Shown here piece by piece: positions 1-7,626 of a stretch of 64,000 nucleotides of DNA. Both the position numbers and the translations under genes were made by a program. Numbering within the stretch: the first letter of the stretch is position 1; each line of letters starts with the position of its first letter. The notes beneath the pieces were generated by a model. That model was not told the origin of the DNA. It saw only the letters and a list, made by a program, of their open reading frames with translations, and made no database searches. Source of the stretch: JBNRMR01 sp050942895 (lineage in GTDB: Bacteria; Bacillota; Clostridia; Christensenellales; UBA1750); NCBI GenBank assembly GCA_050942895.1, contig JBMNOE010000006.1:62001-126000 (forward strand). The letters run 5' to 3'.

Positions 1-1
1 G

Positions 2-241
2 TTTTATGTCTACCAGTACGCCACGGGCTTTGCCGCTTCGGTCAAGCTCTCTGACGACATCTATAACGGCGTGCCCGGAGCGAAGGAAGCCTATGTGGAG
101 AAATTCCTCAGCGCAGGCGGCGCCAAGTTCCCCGTGGACATACTAAAGGACGTCGGGGTGGACATGACGTCCACCGATGTGGTTGCCCAGGCGCTTAAGT
201 TCTTCAGAAAAACCGTTGAGGAGCTGAAGGCCACACTGTAG
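2..241 (+). CDS. oligoendopeptidase F, C-terminal end (partial)
   Basis: Only the last 79 codons are inside the window; the frame is open from base 2 to the TAG at 239-241. The translation begins with YVYQYATGFAAS, then has a glycine-rich segment (FLSAGGAKFPVDIL) and DVGVDMTS, ending EELKATL. This is the pattern at the C-terminus of M3-family oligoendopeptidase F: an aromatic YQYATG helix, then FLxxGGS..P.DxLKxxGVDM. Those enzymes are cytoplasmic zinc metallopeptidases that cut short peptides. The HEXXH active site lies upstream of the window, so catalytic competence cannot be judged. The next gene starts about 50 bases downstream, so the two may be cotranscribed. Confidence 0.75.
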   Translation, partial: FYVYQYATGFAASVKLSDDIYNGVPGAKEAYVEKFLSAGGAKFPVDILKDVGVDMTSTDVVAQALKFFRKTVEELKATL

Positions 242-293
242 GCATGTAATTTATAGATGAAGAAAGAGAAAGAAAAGAAAAAGGAGGCAGATT

Positions 294-1124
294 ATGATCG
301 ACAATAAAAACAGCAGGATGAAGCTGGCCTTTTCTACCTTAGGCTGTCCGGAGTGGCGCTTTGGAGAGATTCTGTCCACCGCCAAGGATCTGGGATATGA
401 CGGTATCGAGGTGCGGGGCATTGGCAAAGAGATATTCGCCCCCAAGATCCCCCAGTTCACGGATGAGAAGGTGGAGGAAACGAAAAAACAGCTTAGGGAT
501 ATCGCCATTGAAATCCCCTGCCTGGCCGCCGACAGCATGATACACCTGCCCCATTTCGCCGACCATTCAAAGGCCAGCATCAGGAAATATATCAAGGTTG
601 CCCAGGCCATAGGCACGCCCTATGTGCGCCTGCTTTCAGATATGCCCAACCCGCACCCCACCGCGCCTGTGGACGTGGTTTTCATGAAGGATGTCGCCCA
701 GGAGCTGGCCGAGGACGCAAAGGCCGCCGGTGTGACGCTGCTCCTTGAAAGCCATGGCTGGTTCACGGACACACAGCGCCTTGCAAGGCTGCTGGAGGAT
801 ATCGCCAGCCCGTTTGTGCAGGCCCTTTGGGATGTGCACCATCCCTACCGCTATGGAGGCGAAAGCGCCGAAGATACCATAGCCAACATCGGCAGCTACA
901 TAAAGCATACTCATTTTAAGGACTCGCTGATGGTTGACGAAAAACCGAAATATATGATGATGGGTTACGGCGATCTGCCCCTTGAAAGCTTCATCGAGGC
1001 CCTTAGAGGCATGGGTTATCAGGGCTATTACTGCCTTGAATGGGTTCGCCGCTGGGATCTGACACTGGAGGTGCCGGGTATCGCGTTCGACAACTACATC
1101 AACTACATGAACCGATACAAGTAG
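294..1124 (+). CDS. sugar phosphate isomerase/epimerase family protein
   Basis: A 276-residue protein of the xylose-isomerase-like TIM-barrel superfamily (AP endonuclease family 2). It starts MKLAFSTLGCPEW about nine residues in and shows the usual features: DGIEVRG on strand 2, LLESHGW, LWDVHHPYR, and HTHFKDS near residue 205, followed by YYCLEW. The His, Asp and Glu residues in these motifs normally bind the metal. The ATG at 294 is preceded by AAGGAGG at a good distance. The substrate cannot be told from sequence; relatives act on inositols, keto-sugars or hydroxypyruvate. A terminator hairpin that originally followed the gene has been split by an insertion sequence. Confidence 0.85.
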   Translation: MIDNKNSRMKLAFSTLGCPEWRFGEILSTAKDLGYDGIEVRGIGKEIFAPKIPQFTDEKVEETKKQLRDIAIEIPCLAADSMIHLPHFADHSKASIRKYIKVAQAIGTPYVRLLSDMPNPHPTAPVDVVFMKDVAQELAEDAKAAGVTLLLESHGWFTDTQRLARLLEDIASPFVQALWDVHHPYRYGGESAEDTIANIGSYIKHTHFKDSLMVDEKPKYMMMGYGDLPLESFIEALRGMGYQGYYCLEWVRRWDLTLEVPGIAFDNYINYMNRYK

Positions 1125-1133
1125 CGGCATAAT

Positions 1134-1156
1134 AATAAAGAAGCGGGCTTAAGTGC
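1134..1156 (+). repeat. left half of split terminator with IS target duplication
   Basis: Bases 1134-1148 (AATAAAGAAGCGGGC) are the left arm of a hairpin whose right arm is at 2294-2308. Bases 1147-1156 (GCTTAAGTGC) are one copy of a 10-bp direct repeat flanking the insertion sequence; the other copy is 2286-2295. Confidence 0.8.
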
Positions 1157-2285
1157 TGAACCTGTCAAGGGAAAGTAAAGAAGGAAAATGTAATTAAGAA
1201 AAGCCCTGTTCGGTTTTAAACTGAACAGGGCTTTTGTAACTCAAAGCAGCGGCTAAACAATCATGATTGAAATAGGCAACAAAGCGATAAAACGTGCCGT
1301 TCGGGTCGTCTGTATGGCGCAGGCCGAAATCCAAGTATAGTTCTTCTTTGATCCAACCGTTGAGGGCTTCAATGACCGGATTGCCTGTTGGCGCTGCTGC
1401 GCGCGACATTGATCGGATAATGGTATAATCAGCATAAGCCGTCTGATAGGCTCTGGAGGAATAGGCCGCGCATTGCTCGGTGTGCAAAACTTCCGGCGCG
1501 GTCGGTTTGTTCTTTTGCCGATTTTCTGTTTAAGGATATCAAGGCAATGGTAATAAGGGGCTGGATCTCCATTGCGGGAAAGGCTATGAGCAATGATCTC
1601 GTTATTGAAAGTATCCAGAGCAGCGTCAATTCATATAGCACGCATTTGTTTCTCAAGCAAGTCATGTCGGAAACGATGATCGAAAGCACGCGCTGAGCGT
1701 TCAAGTTGCCTTTCACAATGTTTGGAAAACGGATGCTTTCTGTGCCGGCCTTGCGATAATGATAAGCATGTGCTTTGGAACGGATGCCTGCGGCGAGCCT
1801 GTGATAGCCCCATGATTTATGACGTTTGCTTTGCGCAAGCAGAAGTGCCGTCAGGTCCAAGCGGTTCTGCTCATATTGGTTGGGATTGTCTTTGTGCTTG
1901 AGCCATTTGTAGTATCCGCTGGGGTTTAAGTCCATCATATTCTACTTTGAGGGCTTGCGCGACTTCGTATTCCTGGCGCAACCGGCAACGTACTCCTTGC
2001 CTGCACCAACTCCTTTCACCCAATAGCCTTTTTAACCATTCAATTTCGATTTCTTGCTTTGCTACCAGCAACCGCAAACGCTCAATCTCCGTAAGCGATT
2101 TGCCGGTAGTCAATGCTGCATATGGATTCCCCCGCCGTTTTGGCCTCAGGCCGTGTTCGCCTGCCTCGTCGTATTTCTGTACCCAGCGTCTAATCATACC
2201 ATCCCTTTTTTGCCATTTTTCTTACCCACATATGAAAAGTAGACACTATCTTTTTGATAATGTCTACTTTTATCTTACAGGTTCA
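1157..2285 (-). mobile_element. degenerate IS3-family insertion sequence
   Basis: The element is about 1.13 kb. It begins TGAACCTGT and ends ACAGGTTCA, so the tips are perfect 9-bp inverted repeats. Weaker similarity continues inward (AAGnnnAAAGTA on both sides). It is flanked by the 10-bp direct repeat GCTTAAGTGC. IS3 elements usually duplicate 3-5 bp, so this is longer than expected. A further inverted repeat at about 2234-2272 (AAAAGTAGACAnTATC and its complement) lies inside the right end. The transposase frames are broken. The element is shorter than usual because the N-terminal part of OrfA is missing. Confidence 0.85.
1194..2197 (-). pseudogene. IS3-family transposase OrfA/OrfB remnants
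   Basis: On the minus strand, 2197-2050 encodes the end of OrfA: a helix-turn-helix tail (IRRWVQKYDEAGEHG) followed by the leucine-zipper segment ERLRLLVAKQEIEIEWLKRL. OrfB follows, with LNPSGYYKWLKHK near 1930, then the rve-domain core scattered over frames, and finally NPVIEALNGWIKEELY and SYKSPVQFKTEQGF ending at 1194. Several frameshifts separate these pieces and the first 40 or so OrfA codons are gone, so no active transposase can be made. The last codons overlap a perfect hairpin (AAAAGCCCTGTTC and complement, 1199-1235), which probably terminates readthrough. Confidence 0.85.
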
Positions 2286-2308
2286 GCTTAAGTGCTCGCT
2301 TCTTTATT
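2286..2308 (+). repeat. right half of split terminator with IS target duplication
   Basis: Second copy of GCTTAAGTGC (2286-2295) and the right hairpin arm GCTCGCTTCTTTATT (2294-2308). Joined to the left half, it restores a 15-bp stem with a 6-base TTAAGT loop and a T-rich tail, which is the shape of an intrinsic terminator. Confidence 0.8.
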
Positions 2309-2336
2309 GTTGGGGAGAGCGTCGTGGCTCTGATTC

Positions 2337-2483
2337 GGGGCAGCGCCCTGGGTCGTTCCCTCCTGCCGGAACTCTGCCCCTGACCTCCGCGGGTTTTTGA
2401 AAAAGCTTGGCTAAACTTTTATAGAGCGCAGTGAAAAGGGTCAAGGGAGAATCCCTTGCGGGTGCAGGGCAGCGCCCTGGGTC
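2337..2483. repeat. intergenic GC-rich hairpin repeat
   Basis: GGGCAGCGCCCTGGGTC occurs twice, at about 2338 and 2467, once on each side of this spacer. The second copy forms a hairpin (CAGGGC-AGC-GCCCTG, 2465-2479). A second hairpin, CAAGGGA-GAA-TCCCTTG, lies at 2442-2458. The stretch follows the exporter gene and may act as its 3' end structure. From memory, similar mosaic hairpin sequences are scattered through clostridial genomes; this needs a genome-wide search. Confidence 0.5.
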
Positions 2484-2491
2484 ATCCCCCC

Positions 2492-4375
2492 TTATGCTTC
2501 GGCAGTTTCCTGCATGATGCTCCTGATCTGCTCATCCTGAAACTGGTTTGTGTAAAGGTTGTAGTAGTAGCCTTTTTTCGCCAGAAGCTGCCTGTGATTG
2601 CCGTCCTCGGTGATCTTGCCGTCCTGTATCACCAAAATTCTGTCGGCGTTTCTGATGGTAGAAAGCCTGTGGGCCACAATGAAGCTGGTTCTTCCCTCCA
2701 GCACCTTGTCGATGGCCTTTTGGATGAGGGCCTCAGTCTCGGTGTCGATGGAGGAGGTGGCCTCGTCCAGCACGAATATGGCCGGGTCGGCGATTATGGC
2801 CCGTGCGAAGGATATCAACTGCTTTTCGCCTGTGGAAAGGCGGCTGCCGCCCTCGCCCACGTCGGTGTCATAGCCTTTTTCAAGGCCTGTGATAAACTTG
2901 TGAGCACCCACCATCTTCGCTGCCTCGATGACGTCCTCATCGGAGGCGCTTCTCAGGCCATAGCGGATATTATCCTTTATGCTGCCGGAGAAAAGATGGG
3001 GCGATTGCAGCACATAGCCCAGGCGGGATTGCAGCCAAAGCTGGGAGCGCTGGCGGTAGTCCACGCCGTCGATCTTGACGCAGCCTCTTGTAGGCTCGTA
3101 GAAGCGGCAGACCAGATTGATTATGGTGCTTTTTCCCGAGCCGGTTTCACCGACCAAAGCGATGGTCTGGCCGGATTTTATGTTGAGATTAAAGTTTTCA
3201 AGGACCTTTTCGCCGCCCTTATAGTTGAAGGTAACGTTTTCAAACTCCACATCGCCCTTTATCGGCTCCCAGTTTTCATATATGGGGTTGATCTGATCGC
3301 CGTATTTTTCTATTACCTCAGGCGAGTCCACGATGTCCGGCTCGGTTTCTATCAGTCCGATGACCCTCTCCGCCGCCGCCTGGGCGGACTGGAAATCAGC
3401 GAAGGTTCTGGCAAGCTCTCTGATGGGCTCGAATATCATTATGGCATAGCTTAAGAAAACCGTCATTTCACCCAATGAAAGCTGCCCCAGATATACCTGA
3501 TAGCCGCCCCGCCAAAGGGCAAGGCCCGCAGCCAGGCTGGCGATGGAGGTGATTATCGGCATATATATGGCGCTTAGCATCGCCGCGCGGACGGAGGACT
3601 TCTTCATTTCGCCGGTCAATTCCTTGAATTCACCGAAGTTATGCTCCTCCAGCACAAGGGTTTTCGTTGTTTTTGCGCCCATGATGCCCTCGTTGAAAGC
3701 GCCGGTAATCTGTGAGTTGATGCGCCTGACATTCCTGTAGGCGGCAAGTATATGCTTTTGAAAAAACACCGATATCACCGCCAAAGCCGGCACCACTGTC
3801 GACACCAGAAGGGCGAGCTGCCAGTTTTTGATCAGCATTATCACAAGGGCGATGACCATCATCGCAAAGCCCCATACGAGATCGATTGTGCCCCAGCCGA
3901 TCATGTCTGCAAGGCGCTGGGCGTCGCTTGTCATCCGGGCCAGCAGATATCCGACGGGGGTTCTGTCGTAGAAGGTGAAGGAAAGCTCCTGAAGCTTTTT
4001 TATGCCCACCTCGCGGATGTTGTGGCAGGTTCCCACCTCTATCTTTCCGCTTTGCTTAAAGAAAGAGTAGATCATATATGCGGAAAAGACCGAAAGCGCC
4101 AGATAAACGGGTATGAAATAGGCCATCCGGTGCAGCTCGCCTGTCATAATGATGTTGTCTATAGCATACTCGCTCAGCAGAGGAAAGATGGCGTCGGTAA
4201 GGGCCAGTGCGCCCATGAATATGCCCAGATACAATATGTTCTTGTAGTAGGGCCGGGCGTAATGGAGTATTTTTTTCCATATCTTAAGGTCCAGCTGTTT
4301 AGTGTATTCCTGTTCCTGATTGAATTCCATTTCGGTAATTATCCTTTCGGGCCTTGGGGGCTTAGTTTCTGCCAT
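2492..4375 (-). CDS. heterodimeric ABC exporter subunit with canonical Walker B
   Basis: A 627-residue type IV ABC exporter half: an N-terminal membrane domain with about six helices (roughly residues 40-330), then an ATPase domain. Walker A is GETGSGKST near residue 410 and Walker B is VLDEATSSID near 536, with an intact catalytic Glu. The signature motif is LSTGEKQ instead of LSGGQ. In asymmetric exporters such as TM287/288 and BmrCD, the subunit with the intact Walker B pairs with a partner carrying the intact signature, and that fits the upstream gene. The start is 27 bases downstream of the partner's stop, so the two genes form an operon. Substrates are probably drugs or lipids, which is an inference. 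Confidence 0.9.
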   Translation of the reverse strand: MAETKPPRPERIITEMEFNQEQEYTKQLDLKIWKKILHYARPYYKNILYLGIFMGALALTDAIFPLLSEYAIDNIIMTGELHRMAYFIPVYLALSVFSAYMIYSFFKQSGKIEVGTCHNIREVGIKKLQELSFTFYDRTPVGYLLARMTSDAQRLADMIGWGTIDLVWGFAMMVIALVIMLIKNWQLALLVSTVVPALAVISVFFQKHILAAYRNVRRINSQITGAFNEGIMGAKTTKTLVLEEHNFGEFKELTGEMKKSSVRAAMLSAIYMPIITSIASLAAGLALWRGGYQVYLGQLSLGEMTVFLSYAIMIFEPIRELARTFADFQSAQAAAERVIGLIETEPDIVDSPEVIEKYGDQINPIYENWEPIKGDVEFENVTFNYKGGEKVLENFNLNIKSGQTIALVGETGSGKSTIINLVCRFYEPTRGCVKIDGVDYRQRSQLWLQSRLGYVLQSPHLFSGSIKDNIRYGLRSASDEDVIEAAKMVGAHKFITGLEKGYDTDVGEGGSRLSTGEKQLISFARAIIADPAIFVLDEATSSIDTETEALIQKAIDKVLEGRTSFIVAHRLSTIRNADRILVIQDGKITEDGNHRQLLAKKGYYYNLYTNQFQDEQIRSIMQETAEA

Positions 4376-4401
4376 CCTCGGCGCAGCCAGACTAAAATGG
4401 A

Positions 4402-6213
4402 TTAAGCTACGCCGTGGCTTTCCAGCTCCTCCTCCAGGGCTGTTTGTATGGAGAATATGCGCTTGTACAGGCCATCCTGATTGATCAGCTCGTCATGGCT
4501 CCCGCTCTGGGCGATCTTGCCGCCCTCCATCACCAGTATTTTGTCCGCCTGCATCAAAGTGGTTATCCTGTGGGCGATGATGAAAGTTGTGGCCTTGTTC
4601 CTGCGCTCTTTGAGGGCGGATCTTATGCGGGCGTCGGTCTGGGTGTCAACTGCGGAAAGGGAGTCGTCGAATATCAGTATGTCGTTATTTTTAAGCAGAG
4701 TCCTGGCGATTGAAACCCGCTGCTTTTGGCCGCCGGAAAGGGTAACCCCCCGCTCGCCCACCATTGTGTCATAGCCTTTTTCAAAGGATTCGATGACATC
4801 GTGGACGGAGGCCGTCTGAGCTGCTTCAAAGACTTCGTCATCGCCCATTGAGGGGCGAACGATGGCGATGTTCTGCCTGACCGTCTTTGAAAAAAGGAAG
4901 GGCTCCTGAAGGACTATGCCCACTCTGTTTCTCAGATGCTCTTTGTCGATATCCTTAAGCTCCACCCCGCCGATTGTGACCGAACCCTCCTGATAGTCAT
5001 AGAGCCTTTGCATAAGATACATCATGGTGCTTTTCCCCGAACCGGTGGAGCCCAAAACCGCGATGGTCTCGCCTGGCTTTGCGGTGAATGAAACGCCGTT
5101 TAAAATGGGCTTGTTCTTTTCATACCAGAACTTCACATCATCAAAGACGATCTCGCCGTCTATTGGCGGTGTAAGCTTGTTCTTTTCGTCGGTCTCGGGC
5201 TTTGCGCCTAAAATTTCACCTATTCTTTCTAAGGAAACCATTGCCTTACCCATGTCGGCCAAAACTCTGCCAAGCTGGCGAACGGGCCAGATAAGCTGGT
5301 TTTCATACGCCATAAACATGGTCATCACGCCTATGGTGATCTCGCCCCTTACCACGAAGAATATGCAGGCGAAAAGCAGCAGCGCCCTTTGGATGTTTGC
5401 CAGGCTGTCGCCGGTGGCCCAAAACCTGGCGTTTATAAGGGTCAGGTCGTAGAACTTCTTGCGCAGGTCATTTGAGCGGTATAGGAATTTTTCTATCTCA
5501 TTGTTTTGCTGGCCGAAAGCCCGCACAACTCTCATCCCCGCCAGATTTTCCTGCAGGGTGGTTGAAAGAGCGCCCTCCGCCTCGTCCGCCTCCTTGAAGG
5601 AAGTGAGAACTTTTTTAAAATAAACGGCTGAAAACAGGAATATGGGCGGCACAACCACCACAGCTATCAAGGTGAGCTTTGGCGAAAGGGGCAGCATTAT
5701 CGACAGCGCAACCGCCACTAATGCCACCGACCGCACCACCTGTATGAGCTGCGTGGCCAAAAAGCGGCGGACGGTTTCGACGTCGGAGGTGCAGCGCTGT
5801 ATAAGATCGCCGGTCTCTGCTTTGACATGATAGTCATAGCTTAGAACCTGGATATGGCTGTACAGCCTGTTGCGGATGTTCTCTGCTATGGTTTCGCTGG
5901 CCTTTGACGACCACTTGGCGTAAAGGAAGTTGAACAGCCCGTTTATCATGCTGACCAGCAGCATGGCCAAAGCGCAGATCCAAAGGTTGCGGATGATGTA
6001 GTTTCTGCCGCCGATCATCTCCACGAAATTCACGATAAAATCGGGGGCGCTTAGAGGCTTTGAATCGATGAAAGAGTCGATTGTCCAGCCCAGGACCATT
6101 GGTGTCACGAAGCCGAGAGCTACGTTCACAAGCATGGTGATTATCGCCCCCACATATAGAAGCAGATTTCCCTTCATGAATGAAAAACATAGTTTTAGCC
6201 GGTATTTGCTCAT
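4402..6213 (-). CDS. heterodimeric ABC exporter subunit with degenerate Walker B
   Basis: About 603 residues when started at MSKYRLKLCFSF; AAGGAG lies just upstream of two adjacent ATGs at 6216 and 6213. The frame extends further upstream, but that part has no ribosome site. The protein has six membrane helices, then an ATPase domain with Walker A GSTGSGKST (about residue 388), a canonical signature LSGGQKQRVS, and Walker B ILIFDDSLSAVD, in which the catalytic Glu is Asp. This is the non-hydrolysing site typical of one half of asymmetric exporters. It complements the neighbouring subunit, which has the good Glu but a poor signature. Transcription probably begins at the consensus promoter near 6562-6590 and must pass a leader peptide and terminator. 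Confidence 0.9.
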   Translation of the reverse strand: MSKYRLKLCFSFMKGNLLLYVGAIITMLVNVALGFVTPMVLGWTIDSFIDSKPLSAPDFIVNFVEMIGGRNYIIRNLWICALAMLLVSMINGLFNFLYAKWSSKASETIAENIRNRLYSHIQVLSYDYHVKAETGDLIQRCTSDVETVRRFLATQLIQVVRSVALVAVALSIMLPLSPKLTLIAVVVVPPIFLFSAVYFKKVLTSFKEADEAEGALSTTLQENLAGMRVVRAFGQQNNEIEKFLYRSNDLRKKFYDLTLINARFWATGDSLANIQRALLLFACIFFVVRGEITIGVMTMFMAYENQLIWPVRQLGRVLADMGKAMVSLERIGEILGAKPETDEKNKLTPPIDGEIVFDDVKFWYEKNKPILNGVSFTAKPGETIAVLGSTGSGKSTMMYLMQRLYDYQEGSVTIGGVELKDIDKEHLRNRVGIVLQEPFLFSKTVRQNIAIVRPSMGDDEVFEAAQTASVHDVIESFEKGYDTMVGERGVTLSGGQKQRVSIARTLLKNNDILIFDDSLSAVDTQTDARIRSALKERRNKATTFIIAHRITTLMQADKILVMEGGKIAQSGSHDELINQDGLYKRIFSIQTALEEELESHGVA

Positions 6214-6366
6214 CATTTTCTCCTTGCTGCCGGACATGTCGGCTTTGCTGCGCCCAAATCCCGGGGGAGGGCCTTGCAGCGCTGTTTTATTCGCTTTTTG
6301 CGCCAGACACATGCACAAAAAGCCGCTGACTTTTGTCCGGCCTTCTCCATAAGCTTGCTTTATTAA

Positions 6367-6400
6367 GCAAAATAAAAGGCCGCAGGCATAACCTGCGGCC
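6367..6400 (-). terminator. intrinsic terminator / attenuator before ABC exporter operon
   Basis: On the minus strand the sequence forms GGCCGCAGG-TTATG-CCTGCGGCC followed by TTTTATTTTGC. It lies between the 36-codon leader ORF and the exporter genes, so it must be read through for exporter expression. The leader ORF's late codons contain CCTGTG (6431-6436), which could pair with CGCAGG in the 5' arm (6392-6397) and block the terminator. Confidence 0.8.
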
Positions 6401-6418
6401 GTATCTTTGCTAAAAAGC

Positions 6419-6529
6419 TTACAAGCAGCGCACAGGCATAGCTATCCCGTCATTATTCCCTGCGAATGCATGGGCACGATAAACGGAAGAACGGTTATTA
6501 ACTTGTTCGAAGAACCTGTTCAGCATCAT
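6419..6529 (-). CDS. 36-aa leader peptide of ABC exporter operon
   Basis: A small ORF on the minus strand, beginning MMLNRFFEQVNN and ending GIAMPVRCL. A near-perfect AAAGGAGG ribosome-binding site lies five bases upstream of the two tandem ATGs (6529 and 6526). A consensus sigma-A promoter lies just ahead and an intrinsic terminator about 20 bases after the stop. Nothing in the peptide suggests a domain or signal. Its position matches the bmrB leader of the Bacillus subtilis bmrCD exporter, where ribosome stalling on the leader prevents termination. The role as a stalling sensor is inferred from layout, not from homology. Confidence 0.65.
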   Translation of the reverse strand: MMLNRFFEQVNNRSSVYRAHAFAGNNDGIAMPVRCL

Positions 6530-6561
6530 GTGCGCCTCCTTTCTTTATGGTTGACAGGGGT

Positions 6562-6590
6562 ATTATATGCCATCGCCAGATAACTGTCAA
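6562..6590 (-). promoter_or_regulatory. consensus sigma-A promoter for leader peptide and exporter
   Basis: Minus strand: TTGACA (6585-6590), a 17-base spacer, then TATAAT (6562-6567). Both boxes match consensus exactly. The predicted start is near 6555, about 25 bases ahead of the leader ORF. Confidence 0.9.
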
Positions 6591-6742
6591 TAGTAAATTA
6601 ATATTTTTGAGTTTCTTTTTTAAAGATTGGCCAAGGCTCCTTTATCATTCTTTCATATTGAGAAGAGTTCTCACTATTAAAAGGCTCAGCCGAACATTCA
6701 GCCGGGCAATTTCGTTGATATTTTATTGGTTAACGGCAGTTG

Positions 6743-7393
6743 CTATGGAAGCAGGTTCAGCATGTCGCCCTCCTCGAGGGTCTGCAAAAACGTGCCGGGC
6801 ACCGCGCCGATTATTACCGTCTCCGCCACGGGCACCAGCGTGGTTGCCGTAAGGGCTGAGGAATGGGATGGCATTATGACACTCATGCTGGCGGTGAGCT
6901 TTATATAAAGCCTGTGTATCGTCTGGTTTATTCCCGCCGATGTGAACTCGCTTAAAAACTGGCTGGTGACGGCCCCCACCGGGGTTGCATAGGCGCTGAT
7001 GTTGGGGCCCTTGCCTGAAAGGAGCTGCGAGCCCAGAGCCGAACCCAAGGGTATGCTGACACGTTGGTTTGTAATTTCGGCGATCTTGCCCTGGGCGATC
7101 AGGGCTGTCTGGGTAGCCAGATTGTTCATGTAGACGGTGTTGGCCTGCATGGCGGAAACGCGGTTGTCGCTGTCGTATTCTATCTGCACAAGATCCATGT
7201 AGCTGACGTCGCTCATGCTTTGTGCGACGGCCTCGTTCAGCGCCTTTGTAGCGATTGACATTACCCTGGCTTCCGCCATTGACATGGCTATGGGGGTCAT
7301 ACTTATTTCAATCCAAATAAAAAAGATGAAGGTTAAAAGGATGAGCACGCCAAGAGTTGTGAATGTAAATATTCTAATTTTACGGCGGTTCAT
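6743..7393 (-). CDS. yunB: sporulation protein YunB
   Basis: A 216-residue protein with one N-terminal membrane segment (about residues 9-30), then an extracytoplasmic domain. The family signature is clear: VSIPLGSALGSQLLSGKGP, then PVGAVTSQFLSEFTSAGINQTIHRLYI, then a hydrophobic strand and VPVAETVIIGAVP. In Bacillus, yunB is transcribed in the mother cell during sporulation, and loss impairs spore formation. Its presence is one reason to think this organism makes spores. GGGAGGAAGTGATATGCA precedes the ATG. Its upstream region contains a duplicated 39-bp element. Confidence 0.85.
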   Translation of the reverse strand: MNRRKIRIFTFTTLGVLILLTFIFFIWIEISMTPIAMSMAEARVMSIATKALNEAVAQSMSDVSYMDLVQIEYDSDNRVSAMQANTVYMNNLATQTALIAQGKIAEITNQRVSIPLGSALGSQLLSGKGPNISAYATPVGAVTSQFLSEFTSAGINQTIHRLYIKLTASMSVIMPSHSSALTATTLVPVAETVIIGAVPGTFLQTLEEGDMLNLLP

Positions 7394-7414
7394 TGCATAT
7401 CACTTCCTCCCTGT

Positions 7415-7528
7415 GATAAGATTAGTTTAGCAATTTGCAAGGCAAATCGCGGGCTCGCGGGCCGTTTGCGCCGGGCCGCGGGCAAACACGATAAGATTAG
7501 TTTAGCAATTTGCAAGGCAAATCGCGGG
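7415..7528. repeat. duplicated 39-bp element with TTTGC/GCAAA dyads
   Basis: A 39-bp sequence occurs twice, identically, at 7415-7453 and 7490-7528, with starts 75 bases apart. Each copy contains the dyad ATTTGC-AAG-GCAAAT (7433-7447 and 7508-7522). The 36-base spacer holds a related dyad, GTTTGC with GCAAAC twelve bases on (7464-7487). The block sits between the divergent genes yunB and the class A PBP, where promoters and operators are expected. Confidence 0.75.
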
Positions 7529-7626
7529 AGTGTTAGTTGAAAGAGCTTGGCAAATGCAGGCTTAATATAAAATAAACATACAAAATATTATATGCTCCAC
7601 AGGGGAGATTAGGCGGGAGAGGACAA

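Noticed and set aside
2456..3454. 332-codon plus-strand frame opposite the ABC exporter gene
   Set aside because: It is an antisense shadow of a well-conserved ATPase gene, without a ribosome site or any recognisable motif.
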